Part shown: positions 9,076 through 17,042 of the stretch, one piece after another | Position numbering within the stretch: the stretch's first letter is position 1 | Layout: the number at the start of each line of letters is the position of its first letter | From: Ruegeria sp. ANG-R | GTDB taxonomy: Bacteria > Pseudomonadota > Alphaproteobacteria > Rhodobacterales > Rhodobacteraceae | Length of the DNA: 64,000 nt | Direction of reading: 5' to 3' | NCBI RefSeq assembly: GCF_000813985.1 | Contig: NZ_JWLJ01000002.1 | Span: forward strand, 293,789 to 357,788 | Position numbers and translations under genes: made by a program | The notes under the pieces: generated by a model | Seen by the model: the letters and a program-made list of their open reading frames with translations, nothing else | What the model was told of the DNA's origin: nothing | Databases searched by the model: none

Positions 9076-9159
9076 TTCGTGTCTCCATCACTTGACGCGG
9101 GTTCAATCGCTGGCTTCCAATATCGGCAGCGGATCAGCGATGTGAACGGACACGAAATG
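9073..9159. promoter_or_regulatory. Perfect 11-bp inverted repeat covering both divergent start codons
   Basis: CATTTCGTGTC at 9073–9083 and GACACGAAATG at 9149–9159 are exact reverse complements 65 bases apart. Each outer end contains a start codon: the traG ATG on the minus strand and the ATG of the divergent gene on the plus strand. The arrangement suggests one regulator binding both leaders, or coordinated translation control. Confidence 0.6.
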
Positions 9160-9963
9160 GACACGGGAGCGATGACAGGGTTGCCCAGACATTTTACGGC
9201 TGAAGAACGAACGCAAATACGGGCTGCGCTTTTGGCGCACAAAGAGTTTAACGGCCTGAGTGCACGAGAAATTGGCCTTGGCATTTCGAAGGCTACAGAT
9301 ACTACCCTTACCGAAGAAGCCGGACGAAAGCGCATAGAGCGGTTTCTAAACGATGCGAACGAGACAGAAGACAAATTTGTCGGCGCTATAGCCAACTACC
9401 TTAATCAGGTAACACCGCCTGACATGGAAGAAAGCGCAATAGCGTTTGCTCAGTTGCTTATTCTGTCCTACGAAGTCGGCACCAACCTTACTGCGCTTAC
9501 CGGGCGTTATCAGACGTATATTCGCCCGTTACAGCTCGCGCAGCCGCAGTCGGTTTGGGCTGATGTCGCGACAGTTTCAACCGAAGCCTGGAGCCGACCA
9601 AGGCGTGAATTCGAAACCGCCTACGCCATTGTCACGATGACCCCGATGGAAAAATGCAATGCTCTCAAAGTCACCGATGCCGTGACGAACGTAGCGCTGA
9701 ACGATGACATCGATTTCTTTGCAAAAAACCCGGCTGCCATTGCAAACAATGGCGTGCTGGCCCCATTCGGTCCATCGGGGTTCTTGATGATCACACGTTC
9801 GCTCATTGAGACGCGAATGTACCGATTGGTGAGAGTGGCCGAAAATCCGGTAAAGCTACGCGGCCACCTAACACTCAGCGGCCTACAAGCTTCATTCAAT
9901 CGGCGGGCCGATCTACAGCCCTTTGATCCTGACTATGAAGTTGAATTGATCAAGGTTGGGTGA
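9157..9963 (+). CDS. Hypothetical protein divergent from traG, possible regulator
   Basis: 268 residues from the ATG at 9157, chosen because it is symmetrical to the traG start in the inverted repeat; the frame is open from 9079. The N-terminal third (FTAEERTQIRAALL, LSAREIGLGISKATDTTLTE, RKRIERFLNDANETED) resembles a helix-turn-helix plus helical region. The rest (FETAYAIVTMTPMEKCN, IETRMYRLVRVAENPVKLRG) looks like a ligand or effector domain. No family could be named. Divergent placement across the repeat makes autoregulation and control of traG plausible, but this is inference. Confidence 0.6.
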   Translation: MDTGAMTGLPRHFTAEERTQIRAALLAHKEFNGLSAREIGLGISKATDTTLTEEAGRKRIERFLNDANETEDKFVGAIANYLNQVTPPDMEESAIAFAQLLILSYEVGTNLTALTGRYQTYIRPLQLAQPQSVWADVATVSTEAWSRPRREFETAYAIVTMTPMEKCNALKVTDAVTNVALNDDIDFFAKNPAAIANNGVLAPFGPSGFLMITRSLIETRMYRLVRVAENPVKLRGHLTLSGLQASFNRRADLQPFDPDYEVELIKVG

Positions 9964-10047
9964 CAAACAACTTTAAGACTTTGGGCACGATATCCAATTG
10001 ATAGCTCAAGGACTGACTACTGCATTGATGAGCCTCCAACTCTTTTC

Positions 10048-10242
10048 TCACTCGGGACTAGGTGACCTCTGCCCGGATGAAAATGAGTAAATCGCTGGAA
10101 AACTGATCATCGCCCCAGCCGCTAAGGTAGTAGCGGACTCCGCTGGCACACCGCATAGTGCGGCTAATCCGAAACCGACCGTAACAGTCAGGGCTGTCTT
10201 TCCATAAGCAGCCCAGAAAAACTTACTTCTAAGATTTGACAT
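10048..10242 (-). CDS. Small membrane protein
   Basis: 64 residues from the ATG at 10242, which follows an AAGGAGATAAAGG ribosome-binding site; the longer frame from 10278 lacks one. Two hydrophobic stretches (FFWAAYGKTALTVTVGFGLA and TTLAAGAMISFPAIYSF) suggest two membrane helices. Family unknown. The surrounding DNA is richer in A+T than the neighbouring core genes, as expected for island cargo. Confidence 0.55.
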   Translation of the reverse strand: MSNLRSKFFWAAYGKTALTVTVGFGLAALCGVPAESATTLAAGAMISFPAIYSFSSGQRSPSPE

Positions 10243-10321
10243 ATCCTTTATCTCCTTGATATTTATAAAAAATATCAAAATACAGGTGTGGCGACTAAAT
10301 TGTCAACATCTTAAAGAAACG

Positions 10322-11032
10322 CTATGGAAGAATTCGGCCTAGGCGTTCAAAGATCGTTGGCGCGGCCTCTTCAATTCGGTTCCAGCCCCATCCGCCAGAA
10401 GCTATCCCCAAAACACCAGCAGCTAACCCTCCAGATTGCGTGGTGATCCAGCCATCAACAACGATTGCACCCAGCCCCAGAACGGCGTCTCCAAGAGCTT
10501 CGCCGAACTCGGTTTCTTCCGGTGTCGCAGGTTCTGACAATTCATCGGGTTGTACATTACGAAAAGTGCAAGCAGCATCTTCGATAGCTTGTACGACGGG
10601 AACAGGTTCAGTTTCAACTAAACTAGTTGTTTTTGGTAGGTCGAAATTGTCTGCAATCTTCCCGGACAAGAGTGCCAAAGTGATGTCGGTCGCTCCGGCC
10701 TCCCTAAAGGCTTCCACCTCAAATGAGACAAATTCTTCTAATTCAATCGCAAATAGTTCCTCCTCGCTGGGGTAACCGAATTCGTTCTGCAAGTTTTGAG
10801 TGTTCTCTAATACGAGGTTTTGAAGTGCTACTCGAAAAGTTCCGCAACTCACATTGCTCACGTAGCGGACATCTCCCTTGGTCCATTCTCCTTTCTCAGC
10901 AATTGCGGCAATTGCATTAAGATCATCAATTGAGGCGAATGGAGAAAAGTCTGTGTTCCCTACCTCGTGCGCATTTGAAGCCACGGGCAAACAAAAAACA
11001 AGAACGGCAACAATCAGTTTGAGTAAGCGCAT
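10322..11032 (-). CDS. Hypothetical exported protein
   Basis: 236 residues from the ATG at 11032, chosen for its AAGGAG site and because it begins directly with a signal peptide, MRLLKLIVAVLVFCLPVASNA, with likely cleavage after SNA. The mature part is strongly acidic (EELFAIELEEFVSFEVEAF). The C-terminus has a glycine-rich hydrophobic stretch (AVLGLGAIVVDGWITTQSGG, LAAGVLGIASGGWGW) that could insert in a membrane. The function is unknown. It is transcribed toward the 64-residue membrane protein. Confidence 0.6.
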   Translation of the reverse strand: MRLLKLIVAVLVFCLPVASNAHEVGNTDFSPFASIDDLNAIAAIAEKGEWTKGDVRYVSNVSCGTFRVALQNLVLENTQNLQNEFGYPSEEELFAIELEEFVSFEVEAFREAGATDITLALLSGKIADNFDLPKTTSLVETEPVPVVQAIEDAACTFRNVQPDELSEPATPEETEFGEALGDAVLGLGAIVVDGWITTQSGGLAAGVLGIASGGWGWNRIEEAAPTIFERLGRILP

Positions 11033-11086
11033 GATCAATCTCCTTGAAAAAATCACTTTGATGGAATGTTCGCTCGAAAGCTGATT

Positions 11087-11728
11087 TCAATCAAGTAAAT
11101 GGCGGCTTGAGAGGTTTTCTTTCTCAGCATTGCCAGTGGCCTTCAACGACTTCAGCCTTCTGGCAAGGGTGGAACGAGAAACTCCATATTTTCGCGCCGC
11201 CTCGGCTAAACTGACGTTCTGCTGTGTAATCAACCGCTGCGCGCCAAGAGCGCTCTCGGCGCAGAGTTTCTGGGGGCGTCCCAGCTTCTTTCCACTCTTA
11301 CGCGCCGCATCTAGCCCAGCTTTGGTGTTTTCGATGATCACATCTCGCTGAAATTCGGCAAAAGCGCTAAACATATGGTAAATAAATTTCCCGCCGGTTG
11401 TCGTCGTATTGATCCCCTCGCAAATCGAACAGAAGTGAATACCCTCATCGCCAAACCGAACCAGCAGGTCGGCAAGGTGCACGACTGACCTGCCTAATCG
11501 ATCAGGTTTGAAGACGATAACCGTATCACCTTGTCTGATCTCGCGCAGCATTTCGTCAAGTCCCGTGCGATTTTTGCGTGCACCGGACACACCATGATCT
11601 TCAAACACCAGATCGCATTCGATTGCCGCTAGTGCTTGCCTCTGCATCCGCAGTTTTTGATCTCCAGTGGACACGCGTGCGTATCCAATCCGACGGCCCG
11701 GAGACTGTATTTGTGGCCAAACGCTCAT
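11087..11728 (-). CDS. Resolvase/invertase-type small serine recombinase
   Basis: 213 residues, the usual size of Tn3-type resolvases and DNA invertases. The catalytic domain shows GYARVSTGDQKL with the nucleophilic serine near residue 21, DTVIVFKPDRLGRSVVHL with the arginines, and the E-helix region. The C-terminal helix-turn-helix is VSLAEAARKYGVSRSTLARR. The start follows a GGGAGC ribosome-binding site. No transposase gene accompanies it, so it may serve dimer resolution of the mobile element or be a leftover. Confidence 0.88.
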   Translation of the reverse strand: MSVWPQIQSPGRRIGYARVSTGDQKLRMQRQALAAIECDLVFEDHGVSGARKNRTGLDEMLREIRQGDTVIVFKPDRLGRSVVHLADLLVRFGDEGIHFCSICEGINTTTTGGKFIYHMFSAFAEFQRDVIIENTKAGLDAARKSGKKLGRPQKLCAESALGAQRLITQQNVSLAEAARKYGVSRSTLARRLKSLKATGNAEKENLSSRHLLD

Positions 11729-11742
11729 AGAAAAAAGCTCCC

Positions 11743-11762
11743 GGTTCGTTCAAAATCGAACC
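11743..11762. repeat. Short palindrome upstream of the resolvase gene
   Basis: GGTTCG-TTCAAAAT-CGAACC: 6-bp perfect arms with an 8-base spacer, 14 bases before the resolvase ATG. Possible operator or crossover subsite for the resolvase; no second subsite was identified. Confidence 0.35.
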
Positions 11763-11892
11763 TTTTTGAGCGAAGCTGATATTGCGTTTGTTCAGAAAAG
11801 ACAGCGCGGCATTCACGCACAAATGCAAAGTGTTCACTGTATACCAAAGTCATAGAATCTCGTAAATGTTCGGCGGTCAAAAACCTTCGATT

Positions 11893-12234
11893 ATGATCAC
11901 ACGCAAAACACTGATTTCGAAACTTATTTTCGCAGCAACTGCGAGTTTCCCACAGCTTTCAGCCTCCCAGGATTTCACAAGTGCAACGGTTTTGGATTGG
12001 GACCCGGTTTCTCAGAACGCATTGTTCCAGCCATCCATTACGATGACCAACATTGTTGCCATGAGGACTGGCGAGCATGACCAGATCGTTACATGTATCA
12101 ATGACTGGTATGGCACCGAAGATCAGCAAGCCGAGCGGCACGATGAAATTTTGCGGGTTTTGGCTGACTACCCCGAGCACCACCCGCAAGGCATCATTCT
12201 CGCGGTTATCGAAAAGGCCTGCGGAAAATTCTAA
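11893..12234 (+). CDS. Hypothetical small exported protein
   Basis: 113 residues from the ATG at 11893 (the frame is open from 11866). The N-terminus MITRKTLISKLIFAATASFP with LSAS following is a probable signal peptide. The mature part carries two cysteines (IVTCINDWYG, EKACGKF), which could pair. The central segment EILRVLADYPEHHPQGIILAVIE suggests a small helical protein. The function is unknown. It converges with the phosphoesterase gene. Confidence 0.55.
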   Translation: MITRKTLISKLIFAATASFPQLSASQDFTSATVLDWDPVSQNALFQPSITMTNIVAMRTGEHDQIVTCINDWYGTEDQQAERHDEILRVLADYPEHHPQGIILAVIEKACGKF

Positions 12235-12243
12235 TCATACTCG

Positions 12244-12263
12244 CGCACTAACCCAACAGTGCG
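12244..12263. terminator. Possible bidirectional terminator hairpin
   Basis: CGCACT-AACCCAAC-AGTGCG lies between the ends of two convergent genes. The stem is only 6 bp and there is no clear T-run, so this is weakly supported. Confidence 0.3.
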
Positions 12264-12283
12264 ACGGTTTCGAATGCTTAGAA

Positions 12284-13072
12284 TTAGACTTCATGTATCA
12301 GGCTCGCGATCCGCGCACTCGGGTCGTTAACCTCATCTGGATATCCCAATGAGACATTGCATAGCTGCGTTTTGTCCAGCTTGGTATCCTGCGCATTATG
12401 GCAATGCCCAAAAAACCACTGATCCGGCTTGTAGGTTGTGATTAGTCCGCTCAGGTCACTCGCATAGGCCGCCTCCAGCCCTTCCATCTCGTCCGGCAAA
12501 ACACACTGGTGAGGTGCGTGGTGTGTGGCAATAAAGGTCTGGCCGTCAAAGGACTTGCTCAGGTTATCTTCCAACCAACGCATATGATCTCTGTGCCTGG
12601 ACAGCAAATCGGACGGCCATAGCTTTCGGTAGCCTTGGGCAGCGACACGGATTTTCTTATAGTCGTTCATGCGAGACGTGATCGTGCCCGCATTTAAGGC
12701 ACTGCCCAAACCGAGCTCAAAATCTGTCCACAGCGTAGCACAGAGAATTCGCGTATCTCCGAGAATAATCTGTTTCTTCTGGGCATAGTTAACCCCAAAA
12801 GAGCTAGCAATCTCTTTCAACCGACCTTCCCCATCTATGCGGAAGTCATAAAAATCATGATTGCCCGGAAACACTGAGACCCGCTCGAGAGGCAGCAGTT
12901 TTGAAAGTCTTTCAAACGCATATTTCCAACGGATTGTCGGCTTGTTCGAAACGTCACCCGCGAGCAACAGGTAATCCAATTTGGCGATTGTGCCTTTCAA
13001 TCCCTCGAAAGGGTTTCTTTTGCATTCCGCCCAAAAGTCATCATGCAAATCAGACAGGATAAGAACACGCAT
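12284..13072 (-). CDS. Metallophosphoesterase
   Basis: 262 residues from the ATG at 13072. All signature blocks of calcineurin-like phosphoesterases are present: DLHDD near the N-terminus, GDVSN, GNHDFYDF, THHAPH and GHCHN, giving the two-metal ligand set. Substrates in this family range from nucleotides to phosphoproteins and lipids, and the sequence does not tell which. It stands alone between a small exported protein and a coiled-coil protein inside the island. There is no signal peptide, so it acts in the cytosol. Confidence 0.85.
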   Translation of the reverse strand: MRVLILSDLHDDFWAECKRNPFEGLKGTIAKLDYLLLAGDVSNKPTIRWKYAFERLSKLLPLERVSVFPGNHDFYDFRIDGEGRLKEIASSFGVNYAQKKQIILGDTRILCATLWTDFELGLGSALNAGTITSRMNDYKKIRVAAQGYRKLWPSDLLSRHRDHMRWLEDNLSKSFDGQTFIATHHAPHQCVLPDEMEGLEAAYASDLSGLITTYKPDQWFFGHCHNAQDTKLDKTQLCNVSLGYPDEVNDPSARIASLIHEV

Positions 13073-13165
13073 GAGAAGCACCAGATTAACTTAGGGGCGC
13101 ACACCGTCGTGCGCCGAGACAAACCGGCGACAAGCTTACTGTTGAAGAGAAGAGTTTAGTAGGTC

Positions 13166-13918
13166 CTACAACGTAGGGATATCGAAGTTCGTGTTCGACG
13201 AAAACGCTGGCGTTTCGATATTCGCTCCCTCAAACTCAGCACGCACTTGCGGCGGCATTTGCTCCCGAATAGCGTCTTGGATATCCTGCAATTCTTCTTT
13301 GCTTGGCGGATCGTCTGCATCACTCATCCGGTCACGGGCAGCGCCCAGCACATTCACCTGATAATGCAGAATGGCGTCAACGTTCTTTTGCGCCGTGTCC
13401 ACGGCTTCGCTTTGGCGCTTGAATTCCTCGTAGCTCGATGCGCCGTGAGGCCAATCTACGGCGTCCGCATCAATATCCGTCAGTTGCTCATGAGCACTCG
13501 TCCAGACCCGTCCTTGCGCATCACGAAAGACAACACGGCCATCGTCAAGCCTAGCTGCGCTGTCCAGTGTTTCATTGAATGCTTCGATCTCTTGTGACAG
13601 GCGTTGATTAGCCTTTTCCAAAGCAATCTCCGTCGCAGATTCAGCATCTGCCAAGAGCTCGAATGTCTCATTGTAGAGAGCCGCATACTCCGGATCATCC
13701 ATCAGAAGCTGCTGCAAAAGGGTCAGCGCTTCATCGTGACCTGCATCGCGGGATTTGCCTAATCTACCTCCGGCCTTGTCGCTTTTGAAAAATCGCGCCG
13801 CACGCCCATTGTCGCGCCCGGCAATCTCATTTTGAAGATCATCGAAATCTTGGGCTTTTCGCTTAAAGGTAGCAGCCAGCCGAGCTTGTTCTTTCTCAAC
13901 GTCACTTAACACAACCAC
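13166..13918 (-). CDS. Hypothetical coiled-coil protein
   Basis: 250 residues, strongly charged and mainly helical. Coiled-coil stretches lie near residues 5–40 (KEQARLAATFKRKAQDFDDL) and 88–125 (ESATEIALEKANQRLSQEI). A short conserved-looking block, DDGRVVFRDAQGRVWTSAHE, occurs mid-protein. The only starts available are GTG codons (13918 or 13912). No family is named here; similar proteins sit near mobilisation genes on plasmids, so a link to element maintenance is possible but unproven. A short ORF ends 8 bases upstream. Confidence 0.55.
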   Translation of the reverse strand: MVVLSDVEKEQARLAATFKRKAQDFDDLQNEIAGRDNGRAARFFKSDKAGGRLGKSRDAGHDEALTLLQQLLMDDPEYAALYNETFELLADAESATEIALEKANQRLSQEIEAFNETLDSAARLDDGRVVFRDAQGRVWTSAHEQLTDIDADAVDWPHGASSYEEFKRQSEAVDTAQKNVDAILHYQVNVLGAARDRMSDADDPPSKEELQDIQDAIREQMPPQVRAEFEGANIETPAFSSNTNFDIPTL

Positions 13919-13926
13919 TATTTTAG

Positions 13927-14076
13927 TTAACTGCCGTTAAAATTTCGTAAATCCCTCTGCTTCGCGGTGGGCGGTTTTTTCGACGCCACCGCTTCAAATC
14001 TTAGAGGTGTTTCAAATCTCCCCTGAATTACATCTGCGTCATCCCGAACCATCAGCGCCTTCACTGAGCCGAGCAT
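13927..14076 (-). CDS. Possible short ORF ahead of the coiled-coil gene
   Basis: 49 residues, MLGSVKALMVRDDAD… ending QRDLRNFNGS. It ends 8 bases before the coiled-coil gene start, as in an operon, but has no clear ribosome-binding site. It may be real, or the leftover end of a larger gene. Confidence 0.3.
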   Translation of the reverse strand: MLGSVKALMVRDDADVIQGRFETPLRFEAVASKKPPTAKQRDLRNFNGS

Positions 14077-14140
14077 GATGGGTGTGGGGCCGAAAGGCCC
14101 TGAATGGTTTGGGGTCTCCTTGAAGCAAAAGGAGAATGAC

Positions 14141-14320
14141 ATGAAACTTGTTTCTCGATTTGAAGCGGCAGCACTGAGCACCGCCGCACTATATGGCCTG
14201 CGCAAAGAGGCATTTATCGCCTTCACTGCGGCACCCCGCGATAGCCGGGAGCAAAGCGATGCGCTTCTTTCGATGAAAAACATCGACATTGAACTCGCGA
14301 TACGCCCGCCGGGTCCATAA
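14141..14320 (+). CDS. Small protein of a Rhodobacteraceae accessory-region type
   Basis: 59 residues, MKLVSRFEAAALSTAALYGL… ending IELAIRPPGP, preceded by AAGGAG at 6 bases. The pattern RFEAAxLSTAxLYGLRxEAFxAF followed by a conserved arginine/proline tail is one I associate with short uncharacterised proteins that are often multicopy in this bacterial family; that is recollection and was not checked. It is helical, with no signal peptide. It is followed by a hairpin that could terminate its transcript. Confidence 0.65.
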   Translation: MKLVSRFEAAALSTAALYGLRKEAFIAFTAAPRDSREQSDALLSMKNIDIELAIRPPGP

Positions 14321-14328
14321 ATCCAAAG

Positions 14329-14350
14329 CGGCTGGCAGCAATGCCAGCCG
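14329..14350 (+). terminator. Hairpin after the 59-residue gene
   Basis: CGGCTGGC-AGCAAT-GCCAGCCG, an 8-bp perfect stem 9 bases after the stop codon. There is no strong T-run behind it, but the position fits a terminator. Confidence 0.5.
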
Positions 14351-14396
14351 CCAACATCTTCACTGTGAATTGTGACAAATGAGCTTTTCCGGGCGG

Positions 14397-15317
14397 CTAC
14401 TGCTCAACCACACCCAAAGAGCGTTCAAGCAAAGCGACTAACTCATCACGACGGTCCTGTGACAAGGAGTCGAGGTTGTGCTGCCGCCATTTGACCGCAG
14501 GTAAGTCTTGCACGTGCTCAAAACTAAGAAGCGACCAATCCGGCACGCCACGCTCAAACCCGATCAGGAAATCCCTGTGGGCGTCGGGCATGTTGCCGAT
14601 CAGATCGTCAATCATTTGCTTCTGGGTATGGATAAGGTCTTCAATTGGTACATCCGTTTCGGTCATACCCTCAAACCCGTCCCTATACTCATCAGCCAGG
14701 TCTTTCACGCGGCCTGAAAGAACTTCGCCCATAGGACGGTTGTGACTGAGCAGGTAAACGACAAAGGCCTCGCGCAATGCATCTGTCAAACCTTCGTTAG
14801 CCAAAAGATCGCGTACATCAAACAAATCACGGGGGTGTTGACGATCCAAGGCAGCGACCAGTTTTCCGGCATAGAGGTCTTCAAAAGACACGACGGCGAT
14901 TTCAGCAAAACCAAAGGCATCTTCCACAGCTTCGGTTACAGGTTGAACAACGGGTTCACTGACGACACCACGCAGCACGGGAGAGACTTCAATTTTCACC
15001 TGAGTTTGGTCCGCCGCAACGATCAGACGTAGCACTGTGCCGGACTTGATGCTTTGTGTTGTTTTTACACCCGGAATCTCGGACAGAATAGCGGTCTCGA
15101 TCCGCTTCATTGCCGCATCAATCCCGGCTAACGCTTCTGGCCGGGCGTGCATCGGCAGATACATCAGGTCGATATCAACAGACAGGCGCGGCAGGTCGCG
15201 CACAAACAGGTTGATGGCTGTTCCGCCCTTCAACGCAAAGCAGTCTTCACGGGCCGCGATGGGAATAAGGCGCATCAGTAGACGCACTTGGCGTTCATAG
15301 TTTTCACGAAAAGCCAT
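14397..15317 (-). CDS. AbiEii-type nucleotidyltransferase toxin
   Basis: 306 residues. The AbiEii/AbiGii nucleotidyltransferase signature is clear: FALKGGTAINLF (GGT motif near residue 32) followed by RLSVDIDLMY, the S-x-D-I-D metal-binding motif, then VSFEDLYAGKLVAALDRQHPRDLFDV with the conserved lysine and aspartates. In the type IV AbiE system this enzyme arrests growth, and related enzymes modify tRNA. The ATG has a perfect GGAGG inside the end of the AbiEi gene, with a 14-base overlap. It would act in abortive defence against phage or in stabilising the island. Confidence 0.9.
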   Translation of the reverse strand: MAFRENYERQVRLLMRLIPIAAREDCFALKGGTAINLFVRDLPRLSVDIDLMYLPMHARPEALAGIDAAMKRIETAILSEIPGVKTTQSIKSGTVLRLIVAADQTQVKIEVSPVLRGVVSEPVVQPVTEAVEDAFGFAEIAVVSFEDLYAGKLVAALDRQHPRDLFDVRDLLANEGLTDALREAFVVYLLSHNRPMGEVLSGRVKDLADEYRDGFEGMTETDVPIEDLIHTQKQMIDDLIGNMPDAHRDFLIGFERGVPDWSLLSFEHVQDLPAVKWRQHNLDSLSQDRRDELVALLERSLGVVEQ

Positions 15318-16155
15318 CGAGATCCTCCGGGACGGTTATGAGGTAGGTTGGATCAAGACGCCCGCCTTTTACCAGCATCCGCTTACCTTTGCCGAGATCA
15401 ACGGCCTCTTTGTCTACACGCTTAAGCCAAGCGTGCTCATGTCGGTCGGCAAAGTAGAAAAACAGGCGTTTAACTTTTACGCTGGTGCAATCCGCTAGCA
15501 GCTTTTGCAGTCGTCGGGGGCTAAAATTTGCGGCACCCTGCATAAGCATGTCGGCCTGATGATAGCTTTCGCGGCTTGGTAGCTCATCTAACATTTCGAG
15601 ATAGGCGCGCTCTGGCCTCGAGAGTGTCAACGGCCAATCCCACTGCCCCCACGACATTTGGTCAAGGCCGCCACCCCGAAGCTTTTCACGGTCGGTTCCT
15701 GTGTTTTTTTCAACGTCCCACACCAGACTGCCCAGCCCCGATGTGATGGGGTCATTTCTGAATAGGTTTTTGCTGTTCCGGTAGCGGAATTCTTGCGGGA
15801 GATTTAACTTGCCAAGCCAACTGGGTAGCTTTTCAGGACCATAGAGATATACCGCTTTGGTCTCCTGCACGAGGTAATGAGCGTATCCTTGAAGTTCCAG
15901 AGCCGTTCTGCCGCCGACGACAAGCGGAACATTCAATAGATTTTGGAGCGATATCACCACTTGCTGCCAACTCAGCGAGCCATACGGGCGCTGATAAACA
16001 CCGCGTGCGGGCTGTTTGAGCCAGCCACTTTTGACGTAATAGGCACGCAGGTTGCTCGCTATGCCCTGTTTTTCCAACCATGCGGCATCGACCAGCAACC
16101 CTTCCGGCAGGTTCTTTTCGAGTTGGTTTAGATGTGATGCTCTTTGCTCAGTCAT
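15304..16155 (-). CDS. AbiEi-family antitoxin / transcription regulator
   Basis: 283 residues. The N-terminal winged-helix region (LVDAAWLEKQGIASNLRAYY, GWLKQPARGVYQRP) and the middle block VVGGRTALELQGYAHYLV are typical of long AbiEi antitoxins, followed by a larger C-terminal domain (SRPERAYLEMLDELPSRESY). AbiEi proteins counter AbiEii and repress their own promoter through inverted repeats. The gene is directly upstream of, and overlaps, the toxin gene. The candidate promoter places the transcription start on the ATG itself. Confidence 0.88.
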   Translation of the reverse strand: MTEQRASHLNQLEKNLPEGLLVDAAWLEKQGIASNLRAYYVKSGWLKQPARGVYQRPYGSLSWQQVVISLQNLLNVPLVVGGRTALELQGYAHYLVQETKAVYLYGPEKLPSWLGKLNLPQEFRYRNSKNLFRNDPITSGLGSLVWDVEKNTGTDREKLRGGGLDQMSWGQWDWPLTLSRPERAYLEMLDELPSRESYHQADMLMQGAANFSPRRLQKLLADCTSVKVKRLFFYFADRHEHAWLKRVDKEAVDLGKGKRMLVKGGRLDPTYLITVPEDLDGFS

Positions 16156-16191
16156 ATTGAGTATTTTAGCACAATATCAAACCACCAACAA
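16154..16191 (-). promoter_or_regulatory. Candidate abiE promoter and operator
   Basis: On the minus strand, TTGTTG (16191–16186) and TAAAAT (16168–16163) are spaced by exactly 17 bases. An inverted repeat, ATATTG/CAATAT (16154–16159 and 16172–16177), brackets the –10 box. Initiation would fall at or next to the AbiEi ATG, giving a leaderless or near-leaderless mRNA. Confidence 0.55.
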
Positions 16192-16321
16192 GTTTACATC
16201 TTGCCAAAAAAACTCAGCCTGATTGAGTAAATTTCCCCACCGATAAACCGAGCGGTTTTCATGCCAAAAGCTATGTTCGACGAAAAGCGATTTTTAAACA
16301 GAAGCCTAGAGCTAAGTCCCG

Positions 16322-16792
16322 CTAAATTCCGCAAGCCTGCTTAAAGTGTCCACGCGCCTTTCCAGTTCCCTGCATACCGAAAGCGGCGATTTCTACGCCT
16401 GTCGGTGATGTCAGGCTGAGTTTTGCACCTTGCCGGAACTCTTCCAGCACAAAATCGGACACGATAAAACGGCCAACGAATGCTTTGTCAGGTGCGAAAT
16501 AGTGCCCGTCTATCGGGTGCCGCGCGGTGCGTCCGTCCGGCAATTCGATCCACATCATCATGGACTCATTGCCGTCATCTATATTCTGCATCCCATTGAA
16601 TGGACCGCCAGTAAGCACAAAAAAGAAACTGGGATCACCCGGCCAGCAGGAAACCCGCAGGTTAAATTGCCCTTCTTGGATCATCGACCACGCGCCGTTT
16701 GACGCCTCGCCGCTCTGCCATTCAGCGGCTTGCGCTGGCCCCGCAAAAGCCAACAGAACCCACGTAAATCCAGAAATCACACGAAAAACCAT
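16322..16792 (-). CDS. Hypothetical exported protein
   Basis: 156 residues from the ATG at 16792, where a signal peptide begins (MVFRVISGFTWVLLAFAGPAQA, cleavage after AQA). The upstream open frame is the antisense of other sequence and was dropped. The mature protein (EWQSGEASNGAWSMIQEG, FVLTGGPFNGMQNIDDG, VGRFIVSDFVLEEFRQGAK) looks like a small beta-rich periplasmic protein with two cysteines. No family named. It is cargo at the right end of the island. Confidence 0.6.
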   Translation of the reverse strand: MVFRVISGFTWVLLAFAGPAQAAEWQSGEASNGAWSMIQEGQFNLRVSCWPGDPSFFFVLTGGPFNGMQNIDDGNESMMMWIELPDGRTARHPIDGHYFAPDKAFVGRFIVSDFVLEEFRQGAKLSLTSPTGVEIAAFGMQGTGKARGHFKQACGI

Positions 16793-16848
16793 CTGATTAT
16801 CTCTCGTCTTAGAAAGGAAAGCGTAGCACAATCGGATATTTCCGCTTG

Positions 16849-17028
16849 ATGGAAACATGCGAACTAGAACCGAGTGAGCCGGAAGTCTGGCAGCGTCTAT
16901 TGTCTCTGAGCGAACAAGCCGAAGCTGCCGAGAACGGTTTCGAAAAATGGTATGGAGAAGCAGCCAACGACGTGCTTGCAGAAGAGGGCATTGCAATACG
17001 CGTACGCCATTCAGCTTTCGTGATGTAA
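16849..17028 (+). CDS. Possible small acidic protein
   Basis: 59 residues with a protein-like helical composition (EVWQRLLSLSEQAEAAENGF, EKWYGEAANDVLAEEG). It lies opposite the non-homologous tail of the recombinase remnant. No ribosome-binding site is convincing. The pattern resembles the end of a longer protein, so this may be a fragment. Confidence 0.35.
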   Translation: METCELEPSEPEVWQRLLSLSEQAEAAENGFEKWYGEAANDVLAEEGIAIRVRHSAFVM

Positions 17029-17042
17029 TATCGCTGATCTGC

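Noticed and set aside
13927..14289. Minus-strand ORF of 120 residues
   Set aside because: Its first part is antisense of the better-supported 59-residue plus-strand gene; only the last 49 codons are kept as a weak candidate.
16793..16996. N-terminal extension of the exported protein ending at 16322
   Set aside because: The signal peptide begins at the ATG at 16792; the upstream codons overlap another open frame and have no exported-protein character.
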